Assembly (NCBI GenBank): GCA_009783355.1
Contig: WRHH01000001.1
Span: 1 to 64,000 of the forward strand
Length of the DNA: 64,000 bases
DNA from: Synergistaceae bacterium
Lineage (GTDB): Bacteria; Synergistota; Synergistia; Synergistales; Aminobacteriaceae
Direction: 5' to 3'
Shown here: positions 1 through 9,291 of the stretch, piece by piece
Numbering within the stretch: position 1 is the first letter of the stretch
How the letters are laid out: each line of letters opens with the position of its first letter
Translations under genes and position numbers: made by a program
Notes under the pieces: generated by a model
What the model saw: the letters and a program-made list of their open reading frames with translations, nothing else
Told to the model about the DNA's origin: nothing
The model's database searches: none

Positions 1-98
1 TTTAGTATCCATATATCCGCCCATGCGTCGCTTGCCGCTATCGCTGTGACAAGAAATATTAATAAAGAGACATAGAGCCTCTCAGTTATTTTTTTCAT
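1..98 (-). CDS. 5' end of a secreted protein gene (partial)
   Basis: An ATG at 98..96 opens a frame that runs off the left edge of the window. The 32 visible residues start MKKITERLYVSLLIFLVTA and look like a signal peptide: a basic start, then a hydrophobic stretch, then small residues (IAASDAWA) suitable for cleavage. The start overlaps the stop of the upstream C69 peptidase gene by four bases (ATGA), so the two are probably translationally coupled in one operon. Too little is visible to name a family. Confidence 0.6.
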   Translation of the reverse strand, partial: MKKITERLYVSLLIFLVTAIAASDAWADIWIL

Positions 99-1915
99 CT
101 CACCAACTGAACGATGCAAGTTCCCACAAAGACATTACCGGCAGGGTCTTTACCCTCTAACACCATGTATATAGAACCCGGATAGGTCATTTCCGTCCAT
201 TCCTTTTTCGACTTGAATGTAACCACGAGATCTTTTTTTCCATTTTTATTTACATCCAGCATTTCGCTTTCGACAAGCGAGCCGCTTATATTCTCAAGTT
301 CTTCGCCGGGGAACGCAGGGGAAAGACGCAGTGTGTCTTTGTCAATGGCGCTTACGTCGATTTTTCCGCCTGCAAGAAGCGCTATTTTCACGACATCCTC
401 TTTTGCAAAGTTGACTTGCCCGCTAAGCACTTGAAGTTTAATTCCCGCAAGCTTGGCGGACAAATCCTTGGCGCCCTTTACCGCTTTTGCAGCCTGCTGT
501 TCTGTATATTCTGCCATTAGTTTTTTTCCAGCAGCTTTATTTCTTGAGTACGAGTTCATGATTCTTTTGTCTACAGCTGCCTGTTCCTTCGCCCAATCCT
601 TCTCCAATTTATCGCGCCAGGCTGTAATCTGCGGAATTACACTGCGATACTGGGGATCGGCCAGATACTGAAGCTCCTGGAAAGCCCACCACGCGCGGGA
701 AGGATTATAGCTTATGTCAGAAGCTTCCGGCGAGAAGTGCGTAGCCCTGCCGAGCTTTGGTTCAATCCAGCCGAAAGACGCCGGAACTTTCTCGCCTCCC
801 ACATACCATGGTACAAACGGTGAAGTGCAAGGATGTCCTGTCGTTTTCCACATAACGGTCAATGCGGGATTCTCGCGAAGCTGAATCACGACGCTCTCAT
901 GAGTGCTCGGCGCGCATATGACGCGGTTTCTTGTAAGATGGGGGGAAGGAGCGCTGTCCGTCGTCAAATCGTCGCGCGTTCCGTCGTAATGTGTGCGTAA
1001 TACCCTCTTAACGTCGTCTATACCTATCTTATTTTTGGTTTTAAAAGAGAAAGGCAGCTCTTGAGTCTGGTCGAATTCCTCGCCGGTCAAAATGGAAATA
1101 CCGTGGGCGTGCCTTAACAGGTTGCTGGGATGACGGAAATACTCCGGCCTCTGGTAAGTTACGGCAAAATCAAAATCCGAGTAATCGCCTTCCTTCGCAG
1201 GCTTGTACCAACCGCGCATAATCGCGTACTTAACGAGGCCGGGAGATGTAACGAAATTCTCCTTGTCGTCGAAATCTATCTTGCGAATGATGTAATGGTT
1301 CGGTATTACGAGGACTTCATCGTCCGGAACCCTTCGTGCGGCATAATTCTTGCCGTTAACTACCTGCAGAACCCAAGCTTCATCCTTGTCCGCTATCTGA
1401 TAAGAACGCCCTGAAGAATCGTATCCATATTTATCCAATAATTCGACAGCAATTTCGACCGCCTCCCTCGCGGTTTTCGCCCGTTCCGCCATGAAGCGCC
1501 TTATGCCGTGCTTTATGCCGCCGCCTGAAATTTCAGGCGCGGTCTCAATCGACGGCCAGCAACTGTTGCTGACGATGGCAACGCCCCATTCATTGACAAA
1601 ACCGTCGCTGAAAGACGATCCCGGATACGGGGCGCGCGTTTCCGTCCAAAAATAGCCCCACGTTTCCTCAACTTGCGGAATTTTCGCGTTTGCGCCTTCC
1701 AACACTACTAACTCGCCAGCCGCTTGTTTTGCCCTTGGCACGTAATACTGCACCATTATCAAAGGAGGATCATTATCCTCGTTATGCCCCAATAAAACTT
1801 CGCCGGTAGCCGAGGCGTTCTTGCCTACAATCACGGCGGTACACGCGCCCGCCGCTTCTGCCAATGCTAAAGTAATCATCACAACCAACAATAAGATAGC
1901 CACATATTTTCTCAT
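95..1915 (-). CDS. Secreted C69-family dipeptidase
   Basis: This 606-residue protein resembles peptidase family C69 (PepD-like dipeptidases, Ntn-hydrolase fold). Residues 1-24 form a signal peptide ending in AEAAGA, and Cys25 follows directly. In this family an N-terminal Cys exposed by processing is the nucleophile. The next stretch, TAVIVGKNAS and then LGHNEDND, matches the family start, and conserved blocks such as NEWGVAIVSNS and EAWVLQVV follow. The last ~150 residues extend beyond the core and may be an extra beta domain. The ATG start has a strong ribosome site (AAGGAGGAG, about 6 bases upstream). It probably degrades dipeptides outside the cytoplasm, in keeping with a peptide-fermenting lifestyle. 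The next gene overlaps it by four bases. Confidence 0.88.
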   Translation of the reverse strand: MRKYVAILLLVVMITLALAEAAGACTAVIVGKNASATGEVLLGHNEDNDPPLIMVQYYVPRAKQAAGELVVLEGANAKIPQVEETWGYFWTETRAPYPGSSFSDGFVNEWGVAIVSNSCWPSIETAPEISGGGIKHGIRRFMAERAKTAREAVEIAVELLDKYGYDSSGRSYQIADKDEAWVLQVVNGKNYAARRVPDDEVLVIPNHYIIRKIDFDDKENFVTSPGLVKYAIMRGWYKPAKEGDYSDFDFAVTYQRPEYFRHPSNLLRHAHGISILTGEEFDQTQELPFSFKTKNKIGIDDVKRVLRTHYDGTRDDLTTDSAPSPHLTRNRVICAPSTHESVVIQLRENPALTVMWKTTGHPCTSPFVPWYVGGEKVPASFGWIEPKLGRATHFSPEASDISYNPSRAWWAFQELQYLADPQYRSVIPQITAWRDKLEKDWAKEQAAVDKRIMNSYSRNKAAGKKLMAEYTEQQAAKAVKGAKDLSAKLAGIKLQVLSGQVNFAKEDVVKIALLAGGKIDVSAIDKDTLRLSPAFPGEELENISGSLVESEMLDVNKNGKKDLVVTFKSKKEWTEMTYPGSIYMVLEGKDPAGNVFVGTCIVQLVR

Positions 1916-2006
1916 GTAATCTCCTCCTTCATATTTTTGTTTCAGATAACGCCAACACGGGCAAAACTACCAACTACGCTTTTTGTTCATCCCCTCTTTG
2001 TTATAT

Positions 2007-2252
2007 TCAAAACATCCGTTTCCAAACTTTTCTGACGAGTTCTGCAATTTTTAGTTGAACTCGGGACAATTTCATTATCGTCATTTTTCTCTTGATGTCA
2101 ATGCTATTACCATCTCTTGTTTTTCCCCGGACAGAAACAACCTCGCCAAATTTATCCCGCCCTTTTATTCTCTCATTCGGCTCAAAACACGCCACTGCCC
2201 TCATTAATGCGTCAATTTCAGCCGTTTCTGACGAGCTTTTCTGTTCACTCAT
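2007..2252 (-). CDS. Small hypothetical protein
   Basis: An 81-residue, highly charged protein with no signal peptide or membrane segment. The N-terminal part is acidic (SSSETAEIDALMRAV) and the C-terminal third is basic (IKRKMTIMKLSRVQLKIAELVRKVWKRMF). The middle section GEVVSVRGKTRDGNSIDIKR reads like a small beta-rich unit. AGGAG lies about 12 bases before the ATG, a little far. It sits between the C69 peptidase and the kinase gene on the same strand. No family recognised; moderate chance that it is real. Confidence 0.5.
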   Translation of the reverse strand: MSEQKSSSETAEIDALMRAVACFEPNERIKGRDKFGEVVSVRGKTRDGNSIDIKRKMTIMKLSRVQLKIAELVRKVWKRMF

Positions 2253-2317
2253 CCTTTACACACTCCTGAAGTAGGTATATTTTCATTATAGCCCAAAGTC
2301 TCTGGCTTTTGTTTTTT

Positions 2318-5300
2318 CTAATCCCTAGTACCTGTCTTTCCAATGAGCATATCTATTTTATTAATCGCGTCATCATAGTCGCATAATAAAATATGATGTG
2401 CAATTTGTTGCAGGGCGTCTTTTGTTTCGCTGTCGAAATTTTTGCCGGTGAGTTCGTTTAGTATCTTATCCACTGCTATTGTATCCATGTCGTTTAATGC
2501 TTCTTTTAGTTTCGAAAGGCTTCCTTTTAATGTTAGAGAGCTCATCCCATTATCAGCGGCGTTGTTTTCTTTCGTGCCGCTGAACTGTGTTATTGCAGAT
2601 TTTATGTTTTCGAGTAAAATTCGGAGCTTTTCCAGGAATTTTTCATTATTGTCTTTTATGTAAGCTGCATTTTCTTCTTTTCCTGCTATTTCCAGAGATT
2701 TTGCATATTCGGACAGCGAGCTTGCTCCAATGCTGGCAAGAGCGCTTTTCAACGCGTGTATATGAGTTGTATAAAGCTTAAAATCATTTTTAACACTCTC
2801 TTTTAATTCTGCTATTTTATTGTTTCCATCATTATAAAACACTGTAAGTATTTTGAAATAATTATTAACGGATTCGCTTGCCATCAGTACTCCGTATTTT
2901 ACGTTTATTCCTTCTATTTCAAACAGCGGCGCCTCGGTCGATTTCTCTTTTGGCATAACGATATATTTTTCGCGTTTTTCCTTCGAGATCCATTTTTCGA
3001 GTATTTCGTCAAGTATTTTCATTTCAATTGGCTTTGAGAGAAAATCATTGAAGCCGTTTGACAAGAACATTTCTTTCATTCCAGAAACCGCGTTTGCAGT
3101 CAAGGCAATAATAGGCAGGTTCTTGTATTTCGGAGAGTCAAGCCCCCTTATTTCGAGCGTTGCGTCAATTCCATTCATTTCAGGCATCATGTGATCCATA
3201 AAGACAATATCATAACTGTTTGATTCTATCAGCTCAATTGCTTTCTTTCCGCTTTCACAGAGGTCTATCTGCATTTCATACGGCGCCATAAGCCCTTCAG
3301 CCACCTTGAGATTGGTGTTTATATCATCCACTATCAGTATCTTTGCTGAAGGGGCGATGAATCGCACATACTTGTCCTTATTGTTATCGCTATATGAGGA
3401 CTCTTCTGTTATTCCATTTATTATATTTGCTATTGAGAGCGAGTGTAACGGCATGTGATATGTTTTTGCGTCTATAGACTCCAGTCTGTTATGCTCTGCT
3501 AAGAGTATGATTTTTGAGTCTATTGCAAGCTTTTCAATGGTACTTTTCGCGACTTTAAAAATAACGACCGGAAGAAAAATGAAATCATAGATTTTGTTAC
3601 TCAATTCTTCGTAGAAATTTGACTGATTTGTCACGAGCTGACAATTCATTCCCAGATTCTTTATGGAACGCGCGATGGAGTTTGCATATACTTCTCTCGT
3701 CTCATATATCAATATGTTCTTATTTTCCGGATTATCGACGTTTGCAAATTTTTCATACGAGTATACTTTTTGCGGCAACGAGACTTTGAATACACTGCCT
3801 TTCCCATACTCACTCTCAACAGTAATGCTTCCCCCCATGGCCTTGCAGAGGTTTTTGGTTATAGATAAACCAAGCCCTATTCCTTCTATTCCTTTGTTTC
3901 TTATGGCGTCAGCTTGAAAGAACTCTCCAAAGAGATTCGGAATATCATCTTTCTTTATTCCTATTCCGCTATCCGATACTTCGATTTTCATTATGACTGA
4001 ATGTTCATCAATTATTTCGCAGTCTATAGATAGCGAAATATGCCCTTCTTTTGTATATTTTGCCGCATTGCTCAAGAGGTTCAACATTATCTGCCTAATC
4101 CTTATCTCGTCCCCGATAAGGCAGCCCGGAAGATTTGAATCCACGTTTGAGACGAACAGTATCGGTTTGTCCATTAATCTTATGCGCGCGATGTTTATAA
4201 CATCATTTATAATAGATAGAATACCGTATATATCCGATATTATCTCAAGTTTGCCTGATTCAATTTTTGAGAGGTCAAGGATATCGTTGATTATTGAGAG
4301 AAGATTATCGCTGGCTTGCTTTATGGCAATAACGTCCTCATGCGCGGCAAGCGGTATGTCTTCGCGCAGAACCAGCTCTGACATCCCAACTATGGCGTTC
4401 ATAGGAGTGCGTATCTCATGGCTGATTTTTGCCAAAAATTCATTTTTTGCCCGATTTGCGCTTTCTAACTTTCGAATTGTGTTTTCCAGTTCTTTTGTAC
4501 GTTTGGCTACGATCATTTTCAAATTCTTGTTGAGCGACCTGTTTTTCATGAAAAGAGATAATACAGTGAAGAGTCCTATGGTAAGGATTATAGAAACAGC
4601 AACAAGGTAAGGCATTGCATCCATCATCATTTTATGTTCATAATCAAATACCTTGCGCTTCCAACGTTCGGATATATTATATAAATCAATATATCCTTGA
4701 GCTTTGCCTATAATTGAGCATAATACCCTCTCATTCTTGTTAAAGCCAAAATATGTATCAGAAGGGCTGTCGAAAACGATATTTGCCTTAAACCCCGGCT
4801 TTTCCATGTAATTAGTTAAATGCAGCAATAGATTCTGCGATGCCATCAACAGGTCAATTTCTTTTTTCTCAAGAGCTTTGAACGCTTCCTCAGTCGTTAT
4901 GTACGGTTTTGTCTTGACGCTCTCCGGGTACCACTCGTAAAAAACATCCGAGTAAGCGGTGTCCGCTATCAATCCGATGTTCATATACAGCGACTGATTT
5001 ATATCCACAAATGGGAAATCCGTCCTTGAAAGCATTGCGTAATAATTAGAACAGTACGGCTCTTTTGACCATAAAAAACGGTCTTTTCTATTTTCCGTGG
5101 GGATTAATTCCGTAACTATGGAATATTTGCCTTGTTCCAAACCTTGTAGTATTTCCGGCCATGCAGTGTCTTTTTCAGTTCCGATTTCAATTGACATTCC
5201 GGTAATCGAAGCAACTTCCTTCAATATATCGATAGCTATGCCTTGAAATTCATTTTCCTGTACATTGAAAAAACTAGCGGGGTAATTATCCATCTCAGCT

Positions 5301-6211
5301 GCGAGAATAATAGCATTTTCAGGCGCTTTATGCTTTTCTGCGTACTCTATTTCCTCGTCCGTTAGCTTGGATTTCAGTTTGTTTTTGTAATAATCCTTCA
5401 TTCCCTGATTATACAATTGCGTGAGTTCGTATGCGCCCCCATTTCTTAAATACTTTTGAATTATACTGATTACGGGTTGAAGTTTTGGGTTTTTTGTCGC
5501 AATTGAAACCGGCGAGTATGTTAAAGGATAGAAAATATCAACTTTTATAAAGTCATAATTATCAAAATAAGCCTCTTCAACGCTTTCCTCTATGTACGCG
5601 TCAACTTCGCCGCTTCCTAATTGCTTGGCTATTGAATCATCATCAGGCAGAAAAACAGCCTCGGATGGATAAATCCATTTGTCTTTGACCAAAATATATG
5701 TGTTGCTTCCCTCCAAAAATGCGCACTTTATAGGGCGCTCTTTTGCTATCTGGCTCAATTTTTCCGCTTTGCTGCTGGTATATATTTTTATCATTCTTTG
5801 AACAATGGCGTCCGTCATGTGGTACTTGTCGAGCCTTTCGGGAAGAGGAGTTAATTCGCCGGTGAAGTCTACTTCGCCAGAGTCCAGATTATCCATTAGT
5901 TTTTCCCAATCATATTCCGTGGGGATGAACTCTATTCCGAAAAGTTCGGATAGGCGGGCGCACAACAGGCTGGAAAACCCGCCAATTTTGCCGTCCTGAG
6001 TTAAAAATGATTCCGTGGTTATAATAATTCCATAGTTAAAGCTTTCAAATTCCTTGATTATGTTATCAATCTTATCTATGTCTTTTGATGTCACGCCTGG
6101 AATTTCTTTATAGCTTGGATATTGCGCGCTTCCGGAAGCAGAGCAGCATAATGGCATAATCAAAACAATACAGATAATGACAATAAACATACACACATTT
6201 CTCTGCTTCAT
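2318..6211 (-). CDS. BvgS-type hybrid sensor histidine kinase with two periplasmic binding domains
   Basis: A 1297-residue multidomain kinase. A signal peptide (about 1-25) is followed by two tandem SBP_bac_3-like domains (about 45-280 and 295-530), a membrane segment (about 545-567) and a short coiled coil. The HisKA box is ISHEIRTPMN with phospho-acceptor His598, followed by an ATPase domain (NLLSNAAKYTKEG, DSGIGIKKDD, GIGLGLSITKN). A receiver domain (ILIVDD, Asp1006 in FMDHMMPEMNG) and an Hpt domain with His1152 (THIHALKSALASIG) complete a His-Asp-His relay. This is the architecture of BvgS/EvgS-like sensors that bind amino acids or small acids in the periplasm. It follows the HD-GYP regulator by 30 bases. 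The last codons and the TAG (GGTACTAGGGATTAG) resemble the 7-bp repeat family seen elsewhere in the window. Confidence 0.93.
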   Translation of the reverse strand: MKQRNVCMFIVIICIVLIMPLCCSASGSAQYPSYKEIPGVTSKDIDKIDNIIKEFESFNYGIIITTESFLTQDGKIGGFSSLLCARLSELFGIEFIPTEYDWEKLMDNLDSGEVDFTGELTPLPERLDKYHMTDAIVQRMIKIYTSSKAEKLSQIAKERPIKCAFLEGSNTYILVKDKWIYPSEAVFLPDDDSIAKQLGSGEVDAYIEESVEEAYFDNYDFIKVDIFYPLTYSPVSIATKNPKLQPVISIIQKYLRNGGAYELTQLYNQGMKDYYKNKLKSKLTDEEIEYAEKHKAPENAIILAAEMDNYPASFFNVQENEFQGIAIDILKEVASITGMSIEIGTEKDTAWPEILQGLEQGKYSIVTELIPTENRKDRFLWSKEPYCSNYYAMLSRTDFPFVDINQSLYMNIGLIADTAYSDVFYEWYPESVKTKPYITTEEAFKALEKKEIDLLMASQNLLLHLTNYMEKPGFKANIVFDSPSDTYFGFNKNERVLCSIIGKAQGYIDLYNISERWKRKVFDYEHKMMMDAMPYLVAVSIILTIGLFTVLSLFMKNRSLNKNLKMIVAKRTKELENTIRKLESANRAKNEFLAKISHEIRTPMNAIVGMSELVLREDIPLAAHEDVIAIKQASDNLLSIINDILDLSKIESGKLEIISDIYGILSIINDVINIARIRLMDKPILFVSNVDSNLPGCLIGDEIRIRQIMLNLLSNAAKYTKEGHISLSIDCEIIDEHSVIMKIEVSDSGIGIKKDDIPNLFGEFFQADAIRNKGIEGIGLGLSITKNLCKAMGGSITVESEYGKGSVFKVSLPQKVYSYEKFANVDNPENKNILIYETREVYANSIARSIKNLGMNCQLVTNQSNFYEELSNKIYDFIFLPVVIFKVAKSTIEKLAIDSKIILLAEHNRLESIDAKTYHMPLHSLSIANIINGITEESSYSDNNKDKYVRFIAPSAKILIVDDINTNLKVAEGLMAPYEMQIDLCESGKKAIELIESNSYDIVFMDHMMPEMNGIDATLEIRGLDSPKYKNLPIIALTANAVSGMKEMFLSNGFNDFLSKPIEMKILDEILEKWISKEKREKYIVMPKEKSTEAPLFEIEGINVKYGVLMASESVNNYFKILTVFYNDGNNKIAELKESVKNDFKLYTTHIHALKSALASIGASSLSEYAKSLEIAGKEENAAYIKDNNEKFLEKLRILLENIKSAITQFSGTKENNAADNGMSSLTLKGSLSKLKEALNDMDTIAVDKILNELTGKNFDSETKDALQQIAHHILLCDYDDAINKIDMLIGKTGTRD

Positions 6212-6241
6212 CAGTATTTCCCTTTCTTTTGTTGAATGGAG

Positions 6242-7318
6242 TTATGTAGTTTCCGATATCTCCTTAAATTTATGTGAGACGTTCACAAAAATATCAATAA
6301 TTGACGGGTCAAAATGTTTGCCCTTTCCTTCAAGTATTATTTCCATGGTTTTTTCATGCGTAAATGGTTTTTTGTACGGTCTTTCTGAAATCAATGCGTC
6401 ATAGGTATCCGCTATTGCCATTAATCTACCTTGAAGCGGGATGTTTTCTCCAGATAATCCCAACGGGTAACCTGTTCCATCCCATTTTTCGTGGTGAGAG
6501 ATAGCGAATACTTTAGCATGTTGAAGAAATGAGTCCTCAACAGTGCTTTTACTTATCTTATCTATTATCTCTTTTCCGAAAGTCGTATGCGCTTTCATCT
6601 CTTCGAATTCTTCAGGAGTCAGTTTTCCTGGTTTCTTGAGGATGCTGTCGCTTATCGCGATTTTCCCAACATCATGGAGTTGCGCCGATTGTAAAAAAAT
6701 GTTCATGTCCCATGAAGAGACTTCCGTATGATATAGTCCTCTCTCAACCATCTTTTCAAACAGCGCCTTAAGGTAACTCTGAGTTCGCTCTATATGAGAG
6801 CCTGTTATATCATCGCGAAATTCAACCATCTCTGCAACTGTTTTCAAAATTGCGTTTTGCAGGTTGATAACAGTTTTGGTTTTCTCTTTAACCATTTCCA
6901 TTAAGTTATCGTTGTAGTTTTTCAGTTCGTTTTTTTGTTCTTCCACCAACAGGTGAACTTCTATTCGCTTTAACAAAAGCGGAGGTGAAAATGGTTTCGT
7001 TATGTAATCAATAGCTCCTAAAGATAGTCCTTCCAGTTCGTTAGCGGCTTCTGTTTTAGCAGTGAGAAAAATAACAGGAATATTTGATATCCTCTTGTCG
7101 CTTTTTATTATCTTTATGGCTTCATATCCATTCATTTCGGGCATTTCCACATCAAGCAATATAAGATCAGGAACTATTTTTTCAAGCATCTTGAGTAATT
7201 TTTCACCGGATGGAATTGTGAAAACGTTATATTTACCAATAAGGGCATTTTTACCAATAGTCAAGTTCGTAGCGTTATCATCCACTAAGAAAATCTTTTT
7301 TTGATCTGACAGCATCAC
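6242..7318 (-). CDS. Response regulator with HD-GYP c-di-GMP phosphodiesterase domain
   Basis: A 358-residue protein: an N-terminal receiver domain (VDDNATN, phospho-acceptor Asp56 in LLDVEMPEMNG, Lys in KPFSPP), a short coiled linker, and a C-terminal HD-GYP domain carrying LHDVGKIAI and HHEKWDGTGYP. HD-GYP proteins hydrolyse cyclic di-GMP. The intact HD and GYP motifs suggest an active enzyme. It is the first gene of an operon with the hybrid kinase downstream, which probably phosphorylates it; the pair would then link a periplasmic ligand to c-di-GMP level. The start has GGGAG about 8 bases upstream. Confidence 0.93.
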   Translation of the reverse strand: MMLSDQKKIFLVDDNATNLTIGKNALIGKYNVFTIPSGEKLLKMLEKIVPDLILLDVEMPEMNGYEAIKIIKSDKRISNIPVIFLTAKTEAANELEGLSLGAIDYITKPFSPPLLLKRIEVHLLVEEQKNELKNYNDNLMEMVKEKTKTVINLQNAILKTVAEMVEFRDDITGSHIERTQSYLKALFEKMVERGLYHTEVSSWDMNIFLQSAQLHDVGKIAISDSILKKPGKLTPEEFEEMKAHTTFGKEIIDKISKSTVEDSFLQHAKVFAISHHEKWDGTGYPLGLSGENIPLQGRLMAIADTYDALISERPYKKPFTHEKTMEIILEGKGKHFDPSIIDIFVNVSHKFKEISETT

Positions 7319-7444
7319 AATCTCCCGTTTTTACATTAGAATATATGCAGCAAAATATATAAGAATTATCTTTATTATTATCGTAAGATTTTAATACAAA
7401 ATAAATGTATCTGATTGAATTTATCTGCGAGAGAAGAGAAGATA

Positions 7445-8692
7445 ATGAACATAAGAGAAGATGCTGTCAACGCCGTCAAGAAATCAATAGATTTGATGCT
7501 GCCGGAGAATGCTGTAATAAATGCTCTTTCCGGCTTTTATGCGACCGGGAAAATTGTCCTCGCGGCAATTGGAAAAGCTGCCTGGAGAATGTCCAACGCT
7601 GCGCATCAGGCGCTAGGAAATAGAATATCCCGCGGAGTTGTCATAACAAAGGATAAACACTCAATGGGGCGCATTGGGAATTTCGAGATTTTCGAGTGCT
7701 CTCACCCTGTCCCGGACGGTAGAGTAATAAACGCGACCAATAAATTGATTGATGCAGTAAGCGGCCTTTCTGTGAACGACACCGTGTTGTTTCTCGTTTC
7801 AGGAGGAGGCTCCGCTCTATTTGAAAGCCCGCAGGAAGGCGTTTCCCTTGACGATATATCGGACATAACCGGACAACTGCTTGCTTCAGGAGCGGATATA
7901 GCGGAAATGAACTTAATAAGAAAACGCCTGTCCTCCGTGAAGGGAGGAAAGTTTGCAGCGCTATGCGCTCCCGCTTCAGTGACTTCGATAATCCTTTCGG
8001 ACGTTTTAGGCGATAAGCTTGACGCCATAGCTTCCGGCCCCGCTTATCACGATATGAGCGGTAAAGATGACGCGCTTTCCGTAGTAAATAAGTATTCGAT
8101 AAGGGTGAGGCCGGAAATTTACGAATTACTGAACCGACCCGGGATAGGTGAAGTGAGCAATGTGACTTCAATTCTGGCGGGAAATTGTTCCGGTCTTTGC
8201 GGAGCGGCTGAAGAAATTCTAAAAGAATATGGATACAAAGTTGTCACGCTCACGACGACGCTCTCCTGCGAAGCTCGCGCAGCAGGGGAGATTTTTGCGT
8301 GCATAGCAAAAGAAATTTGCGCAACTTCCCGTCCGATAGCCCCGCCGTGCGCGCTCATTATGGGAGGAGAAACCGTCGTCCGCGTAAGAGGAAAAGGGAA
8401 AGGCGGACGTAATCAGGAAATGGCTCTCGCAACGGCTATAGGCATTGAAGGAATGAGTAATACGGCGTTTATTTCCGTGGGCTCCGACGGGACGGACGGC
8501 CCGACCGACGCCGCAGGCGGAATCGTTGACGGAGACACTGTAAGCAGATTAAAGGAAAGTGGAATAAACCCGCAGGAAACGCTTGACAATAACGATTCAT
8601 ACAACGCGCTCAGCGCGTCAGGGGATCTTGTTGTAACAGGACCGACTGGAACTAATGTAAATGACGTTTCGATACTTCTTTTAAATAGTTAG
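7445..8692 (+). CDS. Glycerate 2-kinase (DUF4147/MOFRL family)
   Basis: A 415-residue protein of the GckA/TtuD glycerate kinase family, which phosphorylates D-glycerate to 2-phosphoglycerate. It shows an N-terminal DUF4147-type domain (AIGKAAWRMSNAA, LFLVSGGGSAL, KRLSSVKGGK) and a C-terminal MOFRL domain (GGETVVRVRGKGKGGRNQEMAL, then VGSDGTDGPTDAAGG). The ATG at 7445 is preferred over an upstream in-frame TTG at 7415 because AGAGAAGAG lies just before it and the protein then begins like its relatives. Transcription is divergent from the HD-GYP gene. The stop codon lies in a heptamer repeat tract (AATAGTT AGGAGTT), so the last residues (LLLNS) may be repeat-derived. Glycerate use could connect to serine breakdown. 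Confidence 0.9.
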   Translation: MNIREDAVNAVKKSIDLMLPENAVINALSGFYATGKIVLAAIGKAAWRMSNAAHQALGNRISRGVVITKDKHSMGRIGNFEIFECSHPVPDGRVINATNKLIDAVSGLSVNDTVLFLVSGGGSALFESPQEGVSLDDISDITGQLLASGADIAEMNLIRKRLSSVKGGKFAALCAPASVTSIILSDVLGDKLDAIASGPAYHDMSGKDDALSVVNKYSIRVRPEIYELLNRPGIGEVSNVTSILAGNCSGLCGAAEEILKEYGYKVVTLTTTLSCEARAAGEIFACIAKEICATSRPIAPPCALIMGGETVVRVRGKGKGGRNQEMALATAIGIEGMSNTAFISVGSDGTDGPTDAAGGIVDGDTVSRLKESGINPQETLDNNDSYNALSASGDLVVTGPTGTNVNDVSILLLNS

Positions 8693-8718
8693 GAGTTAGG
8701 AATTAGTAGTGAGGAGTT
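8684..8718 (+). repeat. Degenerate heptamer array at 3' end of the glycerate kinase gene
   Basis: Five consecutive 7-base units can be read: AATAGTT, AGGAGTT, AGGAATT, AGTAGTG, AGGAGTT. The TAG stop of the glycerate kinase gene is formed inside the first two units. The array reads as AGGAGTT on the coding strand and is the inverse of the larger array just downstream. Confidence 0.8.
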
Positions 8719-8777
8719 AAAAGACAAAAGCAAAATACTTCAGCACGGGATGCACTGCGTCTCGCCATGAATTTGTT

Positions 8778-8907
8778 AATAGTGAATAGTGAATAGTGAA
8801 CTCCTAACTCCTAACTCCTAACTCCTAACTCCTAACTCCTAACTCCTAACTCCTAACTCCTAACTCCTAACTCCTAACTCCTAACTCCTAACTCCTAACT
8901 CCTAACT
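8778..8907 (-). repeat. Heptamer tandem array between convergent genes
   Basis: Three units of AATAGTG (8778-8798) run directly into about 15 near-perfect copies of CTCCTAA (8801-8907). Read on the minus strand, the coding strand of lspA, this is (TTAGGAG)n. The lspA stop codon TAG at 8904..8902 falls in the last units. Together with the forward array at 8684-8718 the arrays could pair into a long stem in transcripts from either side, so they may act as a two-way terminator (inference). Confidence 0.92.
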
Positions 8908-9291
8908 TTCTGAAGGGTTCTTAAAATCGCTCATAATTATGCATACAAAGCCCATTATTAACGCTATGTCCGCTATGTTAATATAAAGTCTGTCAATGAA
9001 AGGGAACGGAAAAGGAATCCAGTCAATAACGTAACTCAAGTGAATGCGGTCAATAAGGTTACCGATCATTCCCGCTACGAACAAGGACCATCCAAAATCA
9101 AGCTTTGTCCTGCATTGCACCTTATAGAGCAACATCGCAAAAGTCAGGGCAAAGAAAACCCATACCGGAAGACTCGGGAAGATACCAAATGAAATTCCCG
9201 TATTTGATTTCCATTCCAAGTGTATAACGGCAAGAAATTTTGTCGCCTGATCAATTGTTACTACGTACAGAATTATGAATATGTTCTTCAT
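8902..9291 (-). CDS. lspA: Lipoprotein signal peptidase (short form)
   Basis: A 129-residue, mostly hydrophobic protein with the conserved signal peptidase II motifs: DQATK near residue 14, NTGISFGIF, GMIGNLIDR with a catalytic Asp, and VIDWI...NIADIALIMG with the second catalytic Asp. The enzyme cleaves prolipoprotein signal peptides in the inner membrane. Relatives are usually about 150-170 residues, so this copy is short, mainly before the NTG motif and at the C-terminus. Its last codon and stop lie in the heptamer array, so the original C-terminus may have been replaced. The ATG overlaps the stop of the upstream VWA gene by one base (TAATG), so translation is probably coupled. Confidence 0.85.
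   Translation of the reverse strand: MKNIFIILYVVTIDQATKFLAVIHLEWKSNTGISFGIFPSLPVWVFFALTFAMLLYKVQCRTKLDFGWSLFVAGMIGNLIDRIHLSYVIDWIPFPFPFIDRLYINIADIALIMGFVCIIMSDFKNPSES

Noticed and set aside
3993-4610. 205-residue plus-strand ORF inside the histidine kinase gene
   Set aside because: It lies opposite conserved HisKA/ATPase coding sequence; its length reflects codon bias of the real gene.
8801-8907. CRISPR-like array
   Set aside because: Units are 7 bases, contiguous and without spacers; no cas genes are nearby. It is a simple tandem heptamer repeat.
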